Numbered from the stretch's first letter, positions 10,222 through 22,788 are shown. The stretch is DNA of 64,000 bases from Eremomyces bilateralis CBS 781.70 (GCF_010015585.1 NW_022985094.1:124001-188000), one strand, 5' to 3'. The notes: generated from the letters alone by a model not told the origin. Program-made: numbers and translations.

Positions 10222-10908
10222 CTTGCACAATTTGACTTAGCGGGCTGATGTCACTAGGGCTAGATAGGATGGAGGACAGGAACAACGAGGTGAAGTGCTG
10301 GGTTGAAGACGGGTTAATCAGCAGTTCCCGGCTCGAAACCAATCTAAAGTCAGGCGGTGCAGTTTTAATCACCTGTTGCTCTTTGTGAATCAGGTGTTGA
10401 ATCTTGAATCTGGAGTAGTTCACACTGTCATCAGTCATGCTGAATGTGCCCACTTTTGACCAATCAGGTGCCTTAACTGGATGAGGAAGGTGGGATTCAT
10501 TAATGGTAGCACGTGTGGACTTATCGCCTCTCAAGGCTGAAGGCTTGACACATATTCTTCTCCTTGTTGGTAATCCTACTGTATTAAGGGGATGAAGGAA
10601 CATTTCACAATACGACGATGCCCGTGATGTCTGTGATGCTTGTGATGCCCATGATATAGTATCCATAATACCAGTACGGATGTACAAAGCCGTGGATATA
10701 GTTGCCTCCGGTCAAAACAATGAGCATATCGAAGTATTGATTAGATCGCTAATCATTCCTTCTTTGCCGAATGCGAGAAATACAGGTATATGCCAAACGT
10801 CTATGAGCAATTGCGGATCCCATAACGTTACATAGAACATGAATATCGCTCCCGACCTTCCGTTGGCCCCCGAACGCCGAATTCGAAATGCAATGCGGGA
10901 AAATGGAA
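10222..10908. other. Intergenic region upstream of the phosphomutase
   Basis: Contains the phosphomutase promoter, including CACGTG at 10510-10515, a short 9-bp tandem repeat (10612-10656), and the 3' flank of scj1. An ORF of 173 codons crosses it but has no recognisable similarity and owes part of its length to the repeat. Confidence 0.55.
10612..10656. repeat. 9-bp tandem repeat (consensus cccgtgatg)
   Basis: Units cccgtgatg, tctgtgatg, cttgtgatg and cccatgata follow one another, preceded by a partial unit. About five degenerate copies. Confidence 0.7.
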
Positions 10909-12253
10909 TCAAAGCTCGTTGTGTATGGGTGCCGCTTTCGACCGACCGCTGTCATCCCATAGGTTCACCGCCAGCTTCTTCCTCCATTTCTCCCACATAT
11001 TCCAGAAATCCTTCTCCATTCCACTCGCCATGGTATCCGGTAGGATCACAACGTACTCGACATTCAGGGCACCATATTCTTCGTCGCCGCTATCGTTGCT
11101 TCGGTCGTTGTTCCATATCGGCATCCCCTCGCCAGAGATGACTTCCACCGCGTTCGGCTGCACCACTTTTCCTCGCGGTCGGCTGAGTTGAACAATGTGG
11201 CCATCCAAATGCGTGATATTCCTCTGCCAACTGCCCATCCAGGCCTCCCGTAGACTCAGCACTTCGGTCCAGAACAGGTCATTCCCTCTTCTCCGGAAGA
11301 AGGTGCCGTCCGTTTTCTCATGGTCTTCTTCACCAAGGCTTGGGTCCAGTTCTTGCACGTTCACGATGAGATCTCCAGCCACCCAATCCGGGCTTTCATC
11401 TCCTTCATTCTCAAACGTCACACGAACCCCCCGTGGCATTCCTTTCTCGATGTCGAGAGTGTGCGTTTCCGGCTCTCGTACGACGCGAGCTCCATGACAC
11501 ACCGTACACGGATTATGCACCGTCTTTCCTTTCCCGCCGCATGCATCGCATACTGACTGAACTTGCTGGAAGATGCCTGGGGCCAACATATGACGCTGTA
11601 CACGATGGCCGCGACCACTACACACGGAACATTCATCCACTACACCGTCATCCGAACCGGTGCCCTCACACGAACTACAAATCGCCTGTTTCTCAATCGT
11701 GAACTGCATCTCTTTCCCCATGTAGAAGTCTCGAAGGGGAACGTCGATTTGTGCCTCCATCGTGGGTCCCCGTCGTTCGCCTCCGTGGTGTCCGAAGTGA
11801 CCCGATCCACCGAAGAACCGTGAGAAGAGATCGAAGGGGTCGTGGTGACCTTGGTGGCCCCCGCCGCCTTGCTGATGTTGTGCGAGGCCTTCGTGGCCAT
11901 ACTGGTCGTAGATTTTGCGGGTTTGGGGCTCAATGAGGACTTCATAGGCTTCGGCGATGGACACGAACTTGGTATGCGAATCCTCATTGTTTCTATGATC
12001 ACATGAGAATGCTAAACACAAGGATGCACGGGAGAGGTTCGTACGGATTCTTGTCTGGGTGGAATTTCTTGCTTAACGTCCGATAAGCTTTCTTAATCTC
12101 GCGATCGGAAGCATCGCGGTCGAGTCCGAGGAGCTAGAAGGGTTAACAGATCCCCAAGAATCCATCTGGAGCACCCACCTTGTAGAAGTCTTCTGCACAG
12201 AGAGCGATTGAAGGGAGGATGAAAAGGACGAGGAGGGACGACCAGAAGAGCAT
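10909..12253 (-). CDS. SCJ1: ER-lumenal DnaJ co-chaperone (Scj1)
   Basis: Type I J-protein that stimulates BiP/Kar2 in folding and ER quality control. Exons on the minus strand: 12253-12179, 12133-12045 and 11992-10909, giving 415 residues. An N-terminal signal peptide ([20 protein letters not shown]) precedes the J domain, whose HPD lies in [10 protein letters not shown] glycine/phenylalanine-rich segment ([10 protein letters not shown]) is followed by four CxxCxGxG-type zinc motifs ([32 protein letters not shown]) and a C-terminal substrate-binding domain. The protein ends HNEL, an HDEL-like retrieval signal. Signal peptide plus HNEL place it in the ER lumen rather than the cytosol or mitochondrion. 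The first intron follows the signal-peptide exon. Confidence 0.94.
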
Positions 12254-12852
12254 CTTCAAGGAAACCAGTTATATCATAAGGAACTCCAAAGGAATGCTAA
12301 TGTCTACAAGTGGAGGCCAGTTTCCGAATCGACAAGGCAAAAGAGTGGACGGATTGGACACCAAGTTGAATCCAGAAGTAAGAATTTCAAGCTCAAGTTC
12401 TTGAGCTTCATGTTCCTGTCCTCAGAGAATCATGACATCTGTCCCGAATCCATGGCGGAGCTCCTTCCTTGTTGCCTGAGGCAGCAGCACCGCAAATTGG
12501 CATCACGTGATATGGACTCCTTCCCAAATCCACATCAGCAAGAGGGTCGATCATTAATTAGGGAACAAGGTGAAAGTGTACTGGAATGCTTGACTCTCAA
12601 GCTAACCTGTTGGTCTATCGATTGACAACTATGTTAGAGACAGGGTCTAAAGACTCTAAACTCCTTGGTTCAAACTCCTATGACCCATCCTAGCATCCCC
12701 AACAATTAACGCCGCCTCCATTGACAGTCATGATCGAAGACATGATTTCCGCCTTTGAACTTACACCGGGGTAGTCAGATCCAACGCCATGCTAATGCTT
12801 CGACCTGCTCATATGTTCCATAACCTGTGGAATTCTTTTAGTCTCACACCTT
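12254..12852. other. Intergenic region with scj1 promoter
   Basis: Between the scj1 start and the TAF12 stop. It contains a TCACGTGA palindrome at 12503-12510 about 250 bp upstream of scj1. No unfolded-protein-response element could be recognised with confidence, and no further gene was seen. Confidence 0.5.
12503..12510. promoter_or_regulatory. TCACGTGA palindrome
   Basis: Identical to the palindrome upstream of the uL15 gene. A bHLH (Cbf1-like) site is possible; function is inferred. Confidence 0.35.
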
Positions 12853-14645
12853 TCAGATGTCCATTTTACCACCCATAACCTTCGCAGCCTGGATAGCTTG
12901 CATCTTAGAAGTCCAACCGGGTGCAGGGATGACCTTGCGGACGGTTCGGATTTCGTCGGACGCGTAACCGGGGACGCGAATGTTGTAGTTCCGTTCAAGG
13001 ACAAGCTGAAGGTCACGAATCTCGAGAGTACTGGATTCGCGAAGCTTGGCCATGCGACAGCCGGCGCTGATGACGGAGTCGACGAACTCATCCGCCAGTT
13101 GGAGCATTGCCTTGATAGAAGTCAGTTTCGTTCGCTGAACACAACATCGTGATCTGGGTGAAAATTCCATCAACATACCTCTTCAACCTCGGGGGTGAGC
13201 CCTTCATTTCCTACGCCTTCACCACCACCAGTGACTTGTCGAACGAGCTCATCCAGTTTCTTTTTGCTCAACACCCTCTCCGCCTCGCCTTCGAGAACAA
13301 AGTTCGGCGCTCGTGAAATCACCGGGTTGGCCATGACGCCACCAGATCCATTGACAGGTCCGGCCATGGTGGGTCGAGAGGGTCCCATCGACACCGGAGC
13401 GGGCGAGGCAACGTTGAGAGTTTTAGGGATGGGCATCTTCGAGCCGCTTTTCTGCTCGAAAGTGGTTGCGGGGTGGCCGAGCCCAGCATGGGAGGGTCCG
13501 CGCATGTCTGTGGCAGGATATCCGCGGCCTTGGTGTGCTCTTTCCATTGCGTCGGCGTGGGTGAGGGATTGGGTACCGGGGCCTTGAGGATTTTGCTGTT
13601 GCTGTTGTGGCTGCTGCTGTTGTTGTTGTTGAGGTTGTTGTTGAGGTTGAACCTGGCCAGGCATTTGCCGAAGAGGGGCGCCCATCGACTGATTCACGTT
13701 CACCAACGGTCCTCCTTGTGTCATGTGACCACGAGCCATTGGATTCATATTCTGTCCCATATACTGGTTCTGTCCTGGGATCGACATCTGCGTAGGACTT
13801 GCAGCGGTTTTGGTGGCGCTGGACGGTTGTGATACTTGCGATCCCGTATTCGGAGGTTGTCCTGACATTTGGACAATGCCCTGCGGATGTCCCGAGCCTT
13901 GACTCGGCTGCGAAATCCCGGATTCGGTTTTGACCGGAACATCGGCTCCTCCCTGGCCCGTGGCGACTTTCCGATACTGATTTTGCTTCTGCTGGAACTC
14001 CTCGATATATTGTTTCGTCGTCTGATGTTGGACCATCAAAGCCTGGCGCGCATCGATTATCTGCTGCGGAGGGCCTTGTGGTTGACCTTGGAAGTGCTTG
14101 ATCTGAGTATTGTAATTCCTCACTTCCGACGATAGCTGATCCATCTTCATCAGGTAATTCATGTATACCTGACGCAGCTCTTTCAGCTTCGCCTCGGTCT
14201 CGTGTTCCGGAATCCCTGGCGGAAGGTAGATCGGGATTTTGCTGACTTGTTGGGCGATTTGCTGTTGGGAGGTCTGCGCCGGCTGGCCTTGTGGTTGCGA
14301 GGGACCCGACTGCTCTGGTTGCTGCGCAGGTTGCGTACCGGCTCCCTGCTCCTCTCCGCTCCTCTTCGCCTTCTGTTCCATCCAGTTGCGGTAGTTCTGC
14401 TTGAGCTTCGCCGTCGCTTCGGCAAGCTTGTTCATGGCGAGCTTATATTCGTTGGAATCTGGGGGTTTCGAGTGGATGATGGCCCACATTTGCCGTACGC
14501 CGGATTCGTATTTGACTTTTTGCGTGGCGTCGAGGTGCGGCATGTTTTTGATTTGCTCGGGTTTGATGAACTGCAACTGAGGATGCTGGGGATTTGTCGC
14601 ACCTCCTTGCGGAAGTTGGTTAGGTCTCTGGGTGGGTTGAGACAT
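12853..14645 (-). CDS. TAF12: TFIID/SAGA subunit TAF12
   Basis: Histone-fold subunit shared by TFIID and SAGA that pairs with TAF4/Ada1 in RNA polymerase II transcription. Exons on the minus strand: 14645-13179 and 13110-12853, giving 574 residues. The C-terminal histone fold runs from about residue 465 to 560: [14 protein letters not shown], then after the intron [29 protein letters not shown] and [15 protein letters not shown], which are diagnostic. The preceding 450 residues are low-complexity, rich in Gln, Pro and Gly, with a poly-Q tract encoded near 13590-13650, as in other filamentous-fungal TAF12s. The ATG at 14645 ([10 protein letters not shown]) is preferred over an upstream in-frame codon because it starts the low-complexity segment found in relatives. 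Confidence 0.92.
13590..13652 (-). repeat. CAG/CAA repeat encoding poly-glutamine in TAF12
   Basis: Mixed CAG and CAA codons on the minus strand encode glutamine runs separated by prolines. A likely source of length variation between strains. Confidence 0.75.
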
Positions 14646-15167
14646 GGTGAAGGAGCCTTGAGCCAGTGAGGCGATACTGCAGGTATGATACTGATTCAAG
14701 GGGAGAGGTTTTTGATCATCGTCTCATATACGTATAGAAGATCCGGAGGTGGGACTGGGGGTTTTCGTTCAATGAAAAAGATCTAGATGAAGGAGCCGTA
14801 CAAGAGATTTGGACGGAGCAAGTGAGGTTGCTCGAACATGAAGCTGCTTCAACGGTTCAACATCACCGAACCAATGCCAAGGATATTGCCTCGATCACGT
14901 GCTGCTCTTGCTTCACCATTCCACCCAACCAACCATCCCCACAGAGCGCTGATAATTCCGTAGATCGGAAGTTTAGGAAGTTTAATCACAAGTGGTGAAT
15001 GATCAATGAGGGTTATACAGTCAGTCAGTCATCTTGATCTATTGTCTTGGGACAAAAGCTGGGAATGGTTAAGGATACGTTGTTCACGTTCTCGGAGTAG
15101 TATTCTTCTCAAAATACCTGTACATTTTCATTGAAACGCTATGGTACTGTACAATTCCTTCTAATGT
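14646..15167. other. Intergenic region upstream of TAF12
   Basis: Holds the TAF12 promoter, with CACGTG at 14896-14901, and the 3' flank of the RNA polymerase I gene. Nothing else was seen. Confidence 0.5.
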
Positions 15168-18100
15168 TTAATGATTTCCATCCAAAGGTAGAGGCATCAT
15201 CACATCGAACGCCCCCGTTCCAACCCTGCTGAGCTTCCCAGCAACAATGCGGGAACTGGGGTTCTGCAAAATATCCGTATCCTCTCCTAGGACAGCCTGC
15301 GTGAGGAATTTGACCGTCGTCTCGAAACTCATCTTCATGAAAGGACTTGAACCATGAGTCATGCCCATTCGATTGAACGCCTTGAACGATCCTCCACGCG
15401 TCATGTAGTCCGCAATCAGATTCAAATGTCGGTTGTCAACACTGATTCCATGCCCACCGAACACACCATCCAGTTCTCGAACGATGGTCGCTCGAGCCGC
15501 TTCAACTCCGTAGTGCTCCAACATGGCAGCCACATCGTTCGTGAAGATTCGGTGGGGATCGATCACGTTCTGAAAGAACGAGTCTCGCATGGCAAGGAGG
15601 TTGGCCCCACGAGTGGAGATGGATTTCGCGACCTTGGATTTGTCGCCGGTCGCTTCGTCGGTTTGGTCTTCGTAATTGACATCACCAGCGATGATTCCAG
15701 GGACATCATGGATCACTGCCATCTTCAAGGCGGCCTCGACGAGGGGGAGAAGAAGAACTTTCGGGTCTTCCATCGTTTGTTCAATGGAGAACTCGCACCA
15801 TTGTCCATGTTCATCATCGAATTTGAACGATGACACTTCCCTGGTCTCTTTGCGTTCGCGCAACGTTTCCTCCCGAACTCGGGATACGTTGGCGCGTGCT
15901 TTCTCGACCTTGGATGCCAGATCAGTCGCGTCCTCATCTTCGGCTTCGCTTTCCTTTGGACTTCCCCCATAGGTTTCGTCCTCTTCCTCATGCATTACCT
16001 CCGTTGACTTCTCCTGTGCGGAGATGACATTCTCCTCCTCCTCTTCGGCATCATCATACCCAAAGTTCGTTGTCCGGCCTGCTCTCTTCGCGTCGTCTGC
16101 GTCACCATCGCCCTCCTCTTCCCCGTCGGCAACATCCTCGACGGGCCCTGGCGGACGTTCAACGATTTTCTTGCCCACTCCGATGGCATTCCTGGATCCG
16201 TGAGAGCTTCTCGATTCCTGAACTTTGCGTTTCAACTCCTTCCTCTTGCGGGAGATCAGATCCGGCAAGAAGTTCTTCTGAATGGCACGTATGATATCTT
16301 CGATCTGGATGGCGAACTCTTCCATGTATTCCTCGGCGGGGAAGAAGTCCAGGCGGACCGTGTAGTACTTCGAGTGCGTGTAACTGACGCCTTTTCCCAC
16401 ACTTTCCTTCACAGAGCATGACTCCACTACTTCCGACAGAGCCAGCCGACTAATGCTCTTGGCGAACGTCTGGGCGGTCTCATTAGGGATGTCTTCAGTG
16501 AGATGGAGCGTCATGGCCGGAGTACTGATCGAGCGACTCGCGGTCATCAGAACCTCTCGAAGGCGTGGGATACCGAGCGTCACGTTCTTCGCTGCGTGCC
16601 CTGCCAAATGGAACGTGTTGAGCGTCATCTGCGTGGACGGTTCTCCCACCGACTGACCAGCGACGATGCCAACCGCTTCGCCTGGCTCGACCAAGGATTT
16701 GAGGTACTTGATGTCAAGCATCGCTTCCAGGGGTTTTCGGGTCACAAGTCGTGCTCCAGATCCATCGCGTCGTTTCGTTTGCCCCTTCTTCTTATTCACG
16801 AGGAGCTTGTGTTCGTCTTCGTCGATGAAATCTCTCTGACGTGACAAGAACTTCTCCGAGGTGCTGCCCGCATTCATGGTTGGGGGGTAAACTGCCGTGG
16901 CCGGGTCCATTTTCCAGGCTTTCTCGGGGTTCCTCGCCTTCTTCAAAGCTTTTTTGTTGTATGACTTGGCTTCTTCACTGTACATCCGCTCATGTTCGGC
17001 TCCCGCATTCAGCGATCGATAGACGTCCGCAAAGTTCTCCGTGAGGAATTTGAAGTCGAAGAGATACTTTTGTCTCGCCACGTCCAGTCCATCCTCGCCG
17101 TAAAGGAACTGGATCATTGCGCCATCGCTGTCCCGGACCGAGCCGTCATACTCCACACGGAGGCCTTCCATGCCTTTGACCAGGCAACGCTGCAGATACC
17201 CAGACCTTGAGGTTTTCACGGCGGTGTCAATGAGACCCTCACGTCCTGCCATGGCATGGAAGTAATATTCTTGCGGCCGCACACCCGTTAAGAATCGATC
17301 GGTGATGTACCCACCGGCACGAAGGCTGGGGTCGTAGGGCGTGAAGCAAGGCAATGTCTTCCCACTGACCATGACAGGAACCCGCCGGCCTTCGAGAACC
17401 TGCTGACCGAGATTGGTCGAAATCTGATTGGCATTGACGTTCGAACCTTTCGCTCCCGTGGCCGTCATTGCCAACATCTGGTTTTTCGGGAATGGCTTGA
17501 CCACACCGGCCGGTACGCATGCCGATTGTAACTTGGTAGTCACCTCGGACCCGGCGGATCGCATGACCGTGTCCAATCCACTATGTTCGGCTGGATTCCG
17601 CAACACCTTCTCTAACCGTGCGGACAGCTCGGACGGTCTCTGGCGCGCCTCTTCCGGGTCAAGATTAACATACTTTGCGGCGGCCTCGAATCCCACATTA
17701 CTAGAGATGTCGACGGTTTCACCTCGACTGGTATCCGCGTTGTGTGTCAGGATCAGATCCTCCACGCCGCACGAAAACCCTTGCATGTGCAGCATTTTGG
17801 TGAGGAGGCGACCCAGAATACTAAGGAGCCGTCCCGCCACACGCGACCCATACACCTCGTAAATGCCGTTGATGAAACCACCACCGCTTGGTCCGATGTG
17901 GTTCTTGTCGAGGATTCCCGTTATGAGGACGCCGTTTTGAAAAATGACATCTCCTTCTTCTGAGTCAGTTCCCCACAGATTCTTTGGCGTCTGCGATCCG
18001 GCGGTGAGTGTCAGACCGTCCGTACCGATCGGACGGATGTTTTCCAGCACGGTCGAAATGATCTGCTTTCCCGTCCAGAGCTTTCTGGGTCGGAAAATGG

Positions 18101-20389
18101 CCGGAGGCAATGTGATGAGGCGATTGTGAGTGGTATGGTTATCCTCGGGTCGGAGAGCGGCATACATCAGTTGGAAGTATTCCCCTCTTGTGAAGAAGGT
18201 GTCTTTGTTCGTCAAGCGCACGCCCATCGAAATGTGATCCTGAATCAAACCACGAAGTGGCTTGCCTGCTGTGCCCGACAGGTACTGTTCGTCAGTGGCA
18301 GCAATGAGGATGGCCTCGGCGCGCCCGATCTCGTTCTGGGGCAGGTGCATGTTCATCTCATCGCCATCGAAATCCGCATTATACGTGTTGCAATTGGCGT
18401 AGTGCATGCGAATGGTTTTCTCTCCTGGAAGGACTCGGGCCCTGTGAGCCATCATGGACGGCTTATGCAATGTGGGTTGTCGATTCATGAGAACGACGTC
18501 GCCGTTGTTCAAATGTCGATAGACCTTCTTGCCCCTGCTTCCGTTGTCCGATGTACTCGATGGTGCTAGGAGTTGATTGGCCAACGCTTGTCTCTCTTCG
18601 ACGTTTTTATGTCGCAGATTGATCATTTGCCCGTTTTCGTTCTCGATCGCCACAGCACCAGGCCATTTATCCGGACCGTTGAGTACCGCTTCTTTCAGTT
18701 CGAAGTAATTGTGGTTCGTCACCGGCTCGGGGTAAGTCAGCCTTGTGGCAAAGACCGGAGGCACACCAATCTCGTTCGTTTCGATGTTGGGGTCAGGAGA
18801 GATGACACTTCTGGCGGCGTAGTTCACACGCTTGCCCATCATGTTCATTCGAAACAATCCCTCCTTTTTCTCTAGATCTTGTTTGATCCCATCCAAATTC
18901 CGTCGTGCAGCCAATCCCTGATTGGGGTTGCGGTCTTTGTCGATCAAGGAGTTGACAGCTTCCTGAAGGCGTACGCACGCCTCATTATAATCGACAAGAC
19001 TACGCTTTCGTCCTGATTCCGACGTGGCTGGGTTGAGGATCTCCGAGGAGATCTGACGAACCGTTTGGCCGCATTGGAGGATGCCCTTGTAGTGATTGTT
19101 CTTCATGTGTTCCATAACATCCCCTCGATCATTTTTTGAGTCGGGTCGATACTTGCTCGGAGGGACTAACATCGTCTTAATGAAGAACATGTCCGGAGTG
19201 ATCGGAGTCTTGGTTGACGCCGTAGCCGGTCGATATATGAGGTTGAAAAGTTCCGTCTCACGCTGGAAAAGCAGTGTGAGCGCCGCATGGATCTCCTGGG
19301 CGCTCATGTATCGTTCCCGTTTTTCCTCGACCTTGGTTGCCTGCCTCATGCCAACCTGCGCATTTTCGAGAACCAACCCACCTCCGATGTCATCATCTTC
19401 CATTTGGACATCCCCATCTTCGTCCGCTGACATTGGATCAAGATCAGCTACCGCCTCATCCACAACACCGCGGCTCTGGCGCTTTTCCGACTTGGCGATT
19501 TGGGTTCGTAATGTGATCAATGGATTCTCGTACGTGATACCACGTTCTCTTAGAACCTTCTCGTAAGTTTCGGCGAGAGTGTTTCGGTAGATCCTCACGA
19601 ATCGATCCTTTCGATATGAAGGAGAAGTGCTGCGTCCAATTAGAAGGTATAACCCAGGGCAGCGAAATCCTTACCAGTTGCAATTCGGGCATTTTCTCCT
19701 TGTCGACATATCCTTGAGGACCTCCGAAAGGACCGAGAACCTTGCTTCTCTGACCATTTCACTCTTTTCGAGATCCGCGGTAGAGCCGTTCTTCCTCTGG
19801 AATCTTTTGATTTGTTCCTTTGTATACGCCCTGATCTTGCCGATCTTCGTGTCATCGTCCTCGTCGTCGGAATCGGAATCGCCATTGGGGTTGTGAGTGG
19901 ATGGGCCAGTCGAAGGTTTCGCAATAGCATCATCCATTCCAGCCACCGCATTGACCAAGCCATGCTTTAACAGCTGGAGTTTGCAGATGGCTTCTGTTGC
20001 CCGTATTCGGGATAGTTTTGCTCGATGGCAATAGTCGCATTGCGCTCTCAAGAGTCGCAAGATCTGATCGAAGAAGAGTGGATGATACACTAACTCCGGT
20101 AGGTCAATGTGTCCACAATGACCCGGGCAGGTAAACTTGTTCAATTTGCATGTTGTGCATCTTCACGGTATTAGCTGTGGCTCATAATCCACCATCGATG
20201 TACTCACGCATTGTCTAGGAAAGTCCCTAGAGATGGATCATGGAGACCGCCGGGACAAGGATGTTTTAGGGTATCAAATGTCTCAGGATTCCGTATTTCC
20301 TTCACTGAAAGCTTGTGGATCTCATCGGGAGCGAGAAACGAGAAATCCACACCTGCAAGGTGGGATGCCACGGGAGATGCGATGTTCAT
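15168..20389 (-). CDS. RPA190: RNA polymerase I largest subunit (RPA190/A190)
   Basis: Catalytic subunit of Pol I, which transcribes 35S rRNA in the nucleolus. Exons on the minus strand: 20389-20208, 20160-19675 and 19629-15168, giving 1,709 residues, normal for A190. The clamp zinc-binding region CTTCKLNKFTCPGHCGHI spans the first intron, and a second cysteine pair (CPNCN) ends exon 2. The active-site metal motif NADFDGDEMNMH lies in exon 3, followed by the funnel and the bridge helix (VKTSRSGYLQRCLVKG). Between conserved blocks G and H there is a long acidic insertion (DDAEEEEENV, EEEDETYGG, ESEAEDEDATD), characteristic of Pol I rather than Pol II or III. There is no C-terminal heptad repeat. 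Divergent from SRP14. Confidence 0.96.
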
Positions 20390-20937
20390 GGTGGAGGCGG
20401 AGGATGGTTTGAATATCGCAGAAAGTGTTTTCCCTAATGAACAGCCGCCGGGGCGACCGCACTAGAGTCTATGAGTCTGGCTCAAAGTCTGCATTTGCTT
20501 TGGAAGGTATTTACGCTTTCATATCAGTAAGTCGGAGTCTTGATCTGAACTTGAATCTCGATATTTTCCAAATTTCGATGATCCGTGCACCTGGAGAGGG
20601 TCAAGTACTCAAGTGTGGCTGAGTGGCTGAGGATTGTGACAGGGATAAATCTTGTGCTCCCATTGGTCCATTCAGGCGGACGTCGTCACATCAGAAATCT
20701 GCTGTCGAGTGGGACTGTGGGAGAACGAATCTGTGTCCATTTCCGGATAACTGCACTGACTTGAGCAGCTAGTCATATCCTCTCATCTCCAGCGAAAGAT
20801 CGTGGATATTACATATCTGATCAAAGTTGAGCGCTCAGTTACAAACCAGGGTTTAAACCCCCGATCCCCAACATCTCGAAGCGTGATACATCAAACGACG
20901 ATATCTGATCTGTGCTTCCATCGACGGATGGTTAAAT
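20390..20937. promoter_or_regulatory. Divergent promoter of RPA190 and SRP14
   Basis: 548 bp between two divergent starts. No specific site is assigned. A short string near 20613-20632 resembles a leucine/serine tRNA A box, but no B box or cloverleaf follows. Confidence 0.4.
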
Positions 20938-21439
20938 ATGCCTGGGCCAGTGTCAAATGATCAAGTTTGTGTATTGTACTACTCTCGTGGATTTTCCTGA
21001 CTGAAACATGGCAGTTCTTCGCACGGGTGGGCGAACTTCTCGAAGAAAACAAGAAAGCAGGACATGGATCAGTATTCTTCACCCAGAAACGATGTACGAA
21101 TTGACTTGTCTACAATTTATTAGAACCACCTAACATTTGCTAGTAACTCCCTCGAATGTCCAAAATGCTGAGGACAAAGACCCCTTATGGGATGTGAACC
21201 TTCCAGGTCCTTTCGCCGTCTTAATTCGTGCTACCAATGGCAAGTCCAAGGAGAACAGAGACGACAAGATCAAAGTTTCTACGGTCGTACAGCCGGAGAG
21301 CTCAGAAGAATTCTTTAAGCAGTATGCTGATGTGTGCAAAGCGGGCATGCAAGCGTTAAAGCCAAAGGACCGAAGCAAACGAAAGAAGAAAAAGGCCAAG
21401 AAGAGGAAGGGACCTGTGGATGGAGAAAAGAAGCCATGA
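20938..21439 (+). CDS. SRP14: Signal recognition particle subunit SRP14
   Basis: Alu-domain RNA-binding protein of SRP, needed for elongation arrest during ER targeting. Exons: 20938-20964 (27 nt, MPGPVSNDQ), 21015-21093 and 21144-21439, giving 133 residues. Splicing restores the family core FFARVGELLEENKK, GHGSVFFTQKRL and, downstream, PFAVLIRATNGKSK and VVQPESSEEFFKQYADVCKA. The C-terminal tail is highly basic (KRKKKKAKKRKG), as in fungal SRP14. The first donor is GTTTGT, slightly unusual, but it is the only junction that joins the start to the conserved FF. Confidence 0.88.
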
Positions 21440-21867
21440 AAGGGCGTGCATGTGGTTTTCGAACCATCCTATCATCTTGTGCAGCAAATTGAAGAGAGAA
21501 GACTTATTCATAGGCAGTCAAAGCCACCCGCCTCGGCTGTGTTGGACTCAACAGCTATCCAGATGAAGGTATCATGGAGGCAGGGAAGCACATCAGCGAG
21601 CACCAGAACATCACATTGTGGAGAAGCGATATGAATGATGAGGGGACTTGGTTGCTAGGTATTTACACACCTTCTATGCGGTAAAAGATAATTCCTTCTA
21701 TAGGAGAGTGGCAATTACTCAAACCCTGTATCTTCAATGTGCCTTTTCTTCTGACCCTGTACACCTCTCTAGCTGATTATACAAGCTAGTATATTCTGCC
21801 GAAGTCTGCTCAAGTCTGCCCAATTCTGTGAAACCTCCATATCTCGAAGCCATCCACTAGGATCGAT
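21440..21867. other. Convergent intergenic region
   Basis: Between the SRP14 stop and the stop of the next gene. Probably 3' UTRs; nothing conserved was recognised. Confidence 0.5.
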
Positions 21868-22788
21868 TTAGCTCTTCTTCGCAATCCTTCCGCTTCGACG
21901 AAGTCCAGTCTGTTTCCGAGCCACCTGGCAAGCTAGCCAACCGAACTCGATCTCCATGCTTCTTTCAGTTATCGGCAGGAAAGGTTCACCCCCCCGAGTC
22001 ATCTTCAAGCCGATCGTGGCCTTGCTCCCAGGGCTTTTCTGCCTCGTTCTATCCGGTGCGTCGAGGCGTTCCCGCTCGAGTTGTCGTCCAAGGTGATTGT
22101 TGATAACCACCATGTCTTTGAAGAAAGTTGCATAGCGGGATTTTTCTTTCAGGCGAGAATTTGGATCTTGAGCTCGACGTATGACGCCGTTGTCGATAAC
22201 CGTGGAGTTATCCGTGCACAATGCCTGGACCAGGTCCTCCTTCAATTGTTCATCAATGGGCCCTTCTAAGATCAGGGTTCGTATTTTGTGCCGTTCTCCA
22301 AGCTGAAGAAGACTCTCGATGCATGCCTTGGGTTTGGGTTGAAGTAGAAATTGGCCGCAGAACTTTTTGCTATGGTCTGCATCTGTGATGTAGCTCCAGA
22401 GAAAGTCATGGATTTGAGACAGCTCGTCTTCTTCCTCTGAGCTCTCGTCTGTGTCCAAATCCTGGAGCGCACATTTGCCTGGGTCCCCCACAAGGAAATG
22501 GTCGCCATTGACAGGTGGTCCAACAGCGATGAAGCTCCGACGAGTGAAAAGGACGCCTGATTCGACTTTCAAGTGAATCTTCCTCCATGTATGTCCGACA
22601 CACTGCTCGAAGAGAGTTGCATACATATCGTCTTGAAAATTGCTGAATTGGTTCGCGTCTAGGATGAGTTTGACTTCCCGGAGAGCCTTAGTGCCAGTGA
22701 AGTCAGGGGTCATCAGGACTTCGAGAGCGCCATCCTCCTTGTCGAGATTTAATCGGTGAGCACCTGTACTCTGAGTAGGAGTAGTCAT
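21868..22788 (-). CDS. Uncharacterised 306-residue protein
   Basis: Not recognised. Single-exon ORF starting at the ATG at 22788 (MTTPTQSTGAHRLN); the ORF extends six codons further to a TTG. No signal peptide or membrane segment. An acidic, serine-rich stretch (TDESSEEEDELSQ) lies mid-protein. The C-terminus is basic (GLRRSGRIAKKS) and might be a nuclear signal or AT-hook-like tail. The remaining sequence looks globular (RTLILEGPIDEQLKEDLVQA). Support for a real gene is the long open frame with normal amino-acid composition. It ends convergent to SRP14 and lies 197 bp downstream of another unknown gene on the same strand. Confidence 0.65.
   Translation of the reverse strand: MTTPTQSTGAHRLNLDKEDGALEVLMTPDFTGTKALREVKLILDANQFSNFQDDMYATLFEQCVGHTWRKIHLKVESGVLFTRRSFIAVGPPVNGDHFLVGDPGKCALQDLDTDESSEEEDELSQIHDFLWSYITDADHSKKFCGQFLLQPKPKACIESLLQLGERHKIRTLILEGPIDEQLKEDLVQALCTDNSTVIDNGVIRRAQDPNSRLKEKSRYATFFKDMVVINNHLGRQLERERLDAPDRTRQKSPGSKATIGLKMTRGGEPFLPITERSMEIEFGWLACQVARKQTGLRRSGRIAKKS

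Noticed and set aside
10222-10230. Extension of the phosphomutase start to 10230
   Set aside because: It would begin at TTG; the ATG at 10221 fits the family N-terminus.
10166-10687. 173-codon ORF on the minus strand overlapping the phosphomutase start
   Set aside because: Part of its length comes from a simple repeat, it lacks recognisable features and overlaps a certain gene in another frame.
12655-12690. B-box-like ggttcaaactcc
   Set aside because: No matching A box at the proper distance and no stem pairing.
20613-20700. tRNA-like A-box string (gtggctgagtggctgagg)
   Set aside because: No B box, no cloverleaf pairing and no anticodon stem could be drawn.
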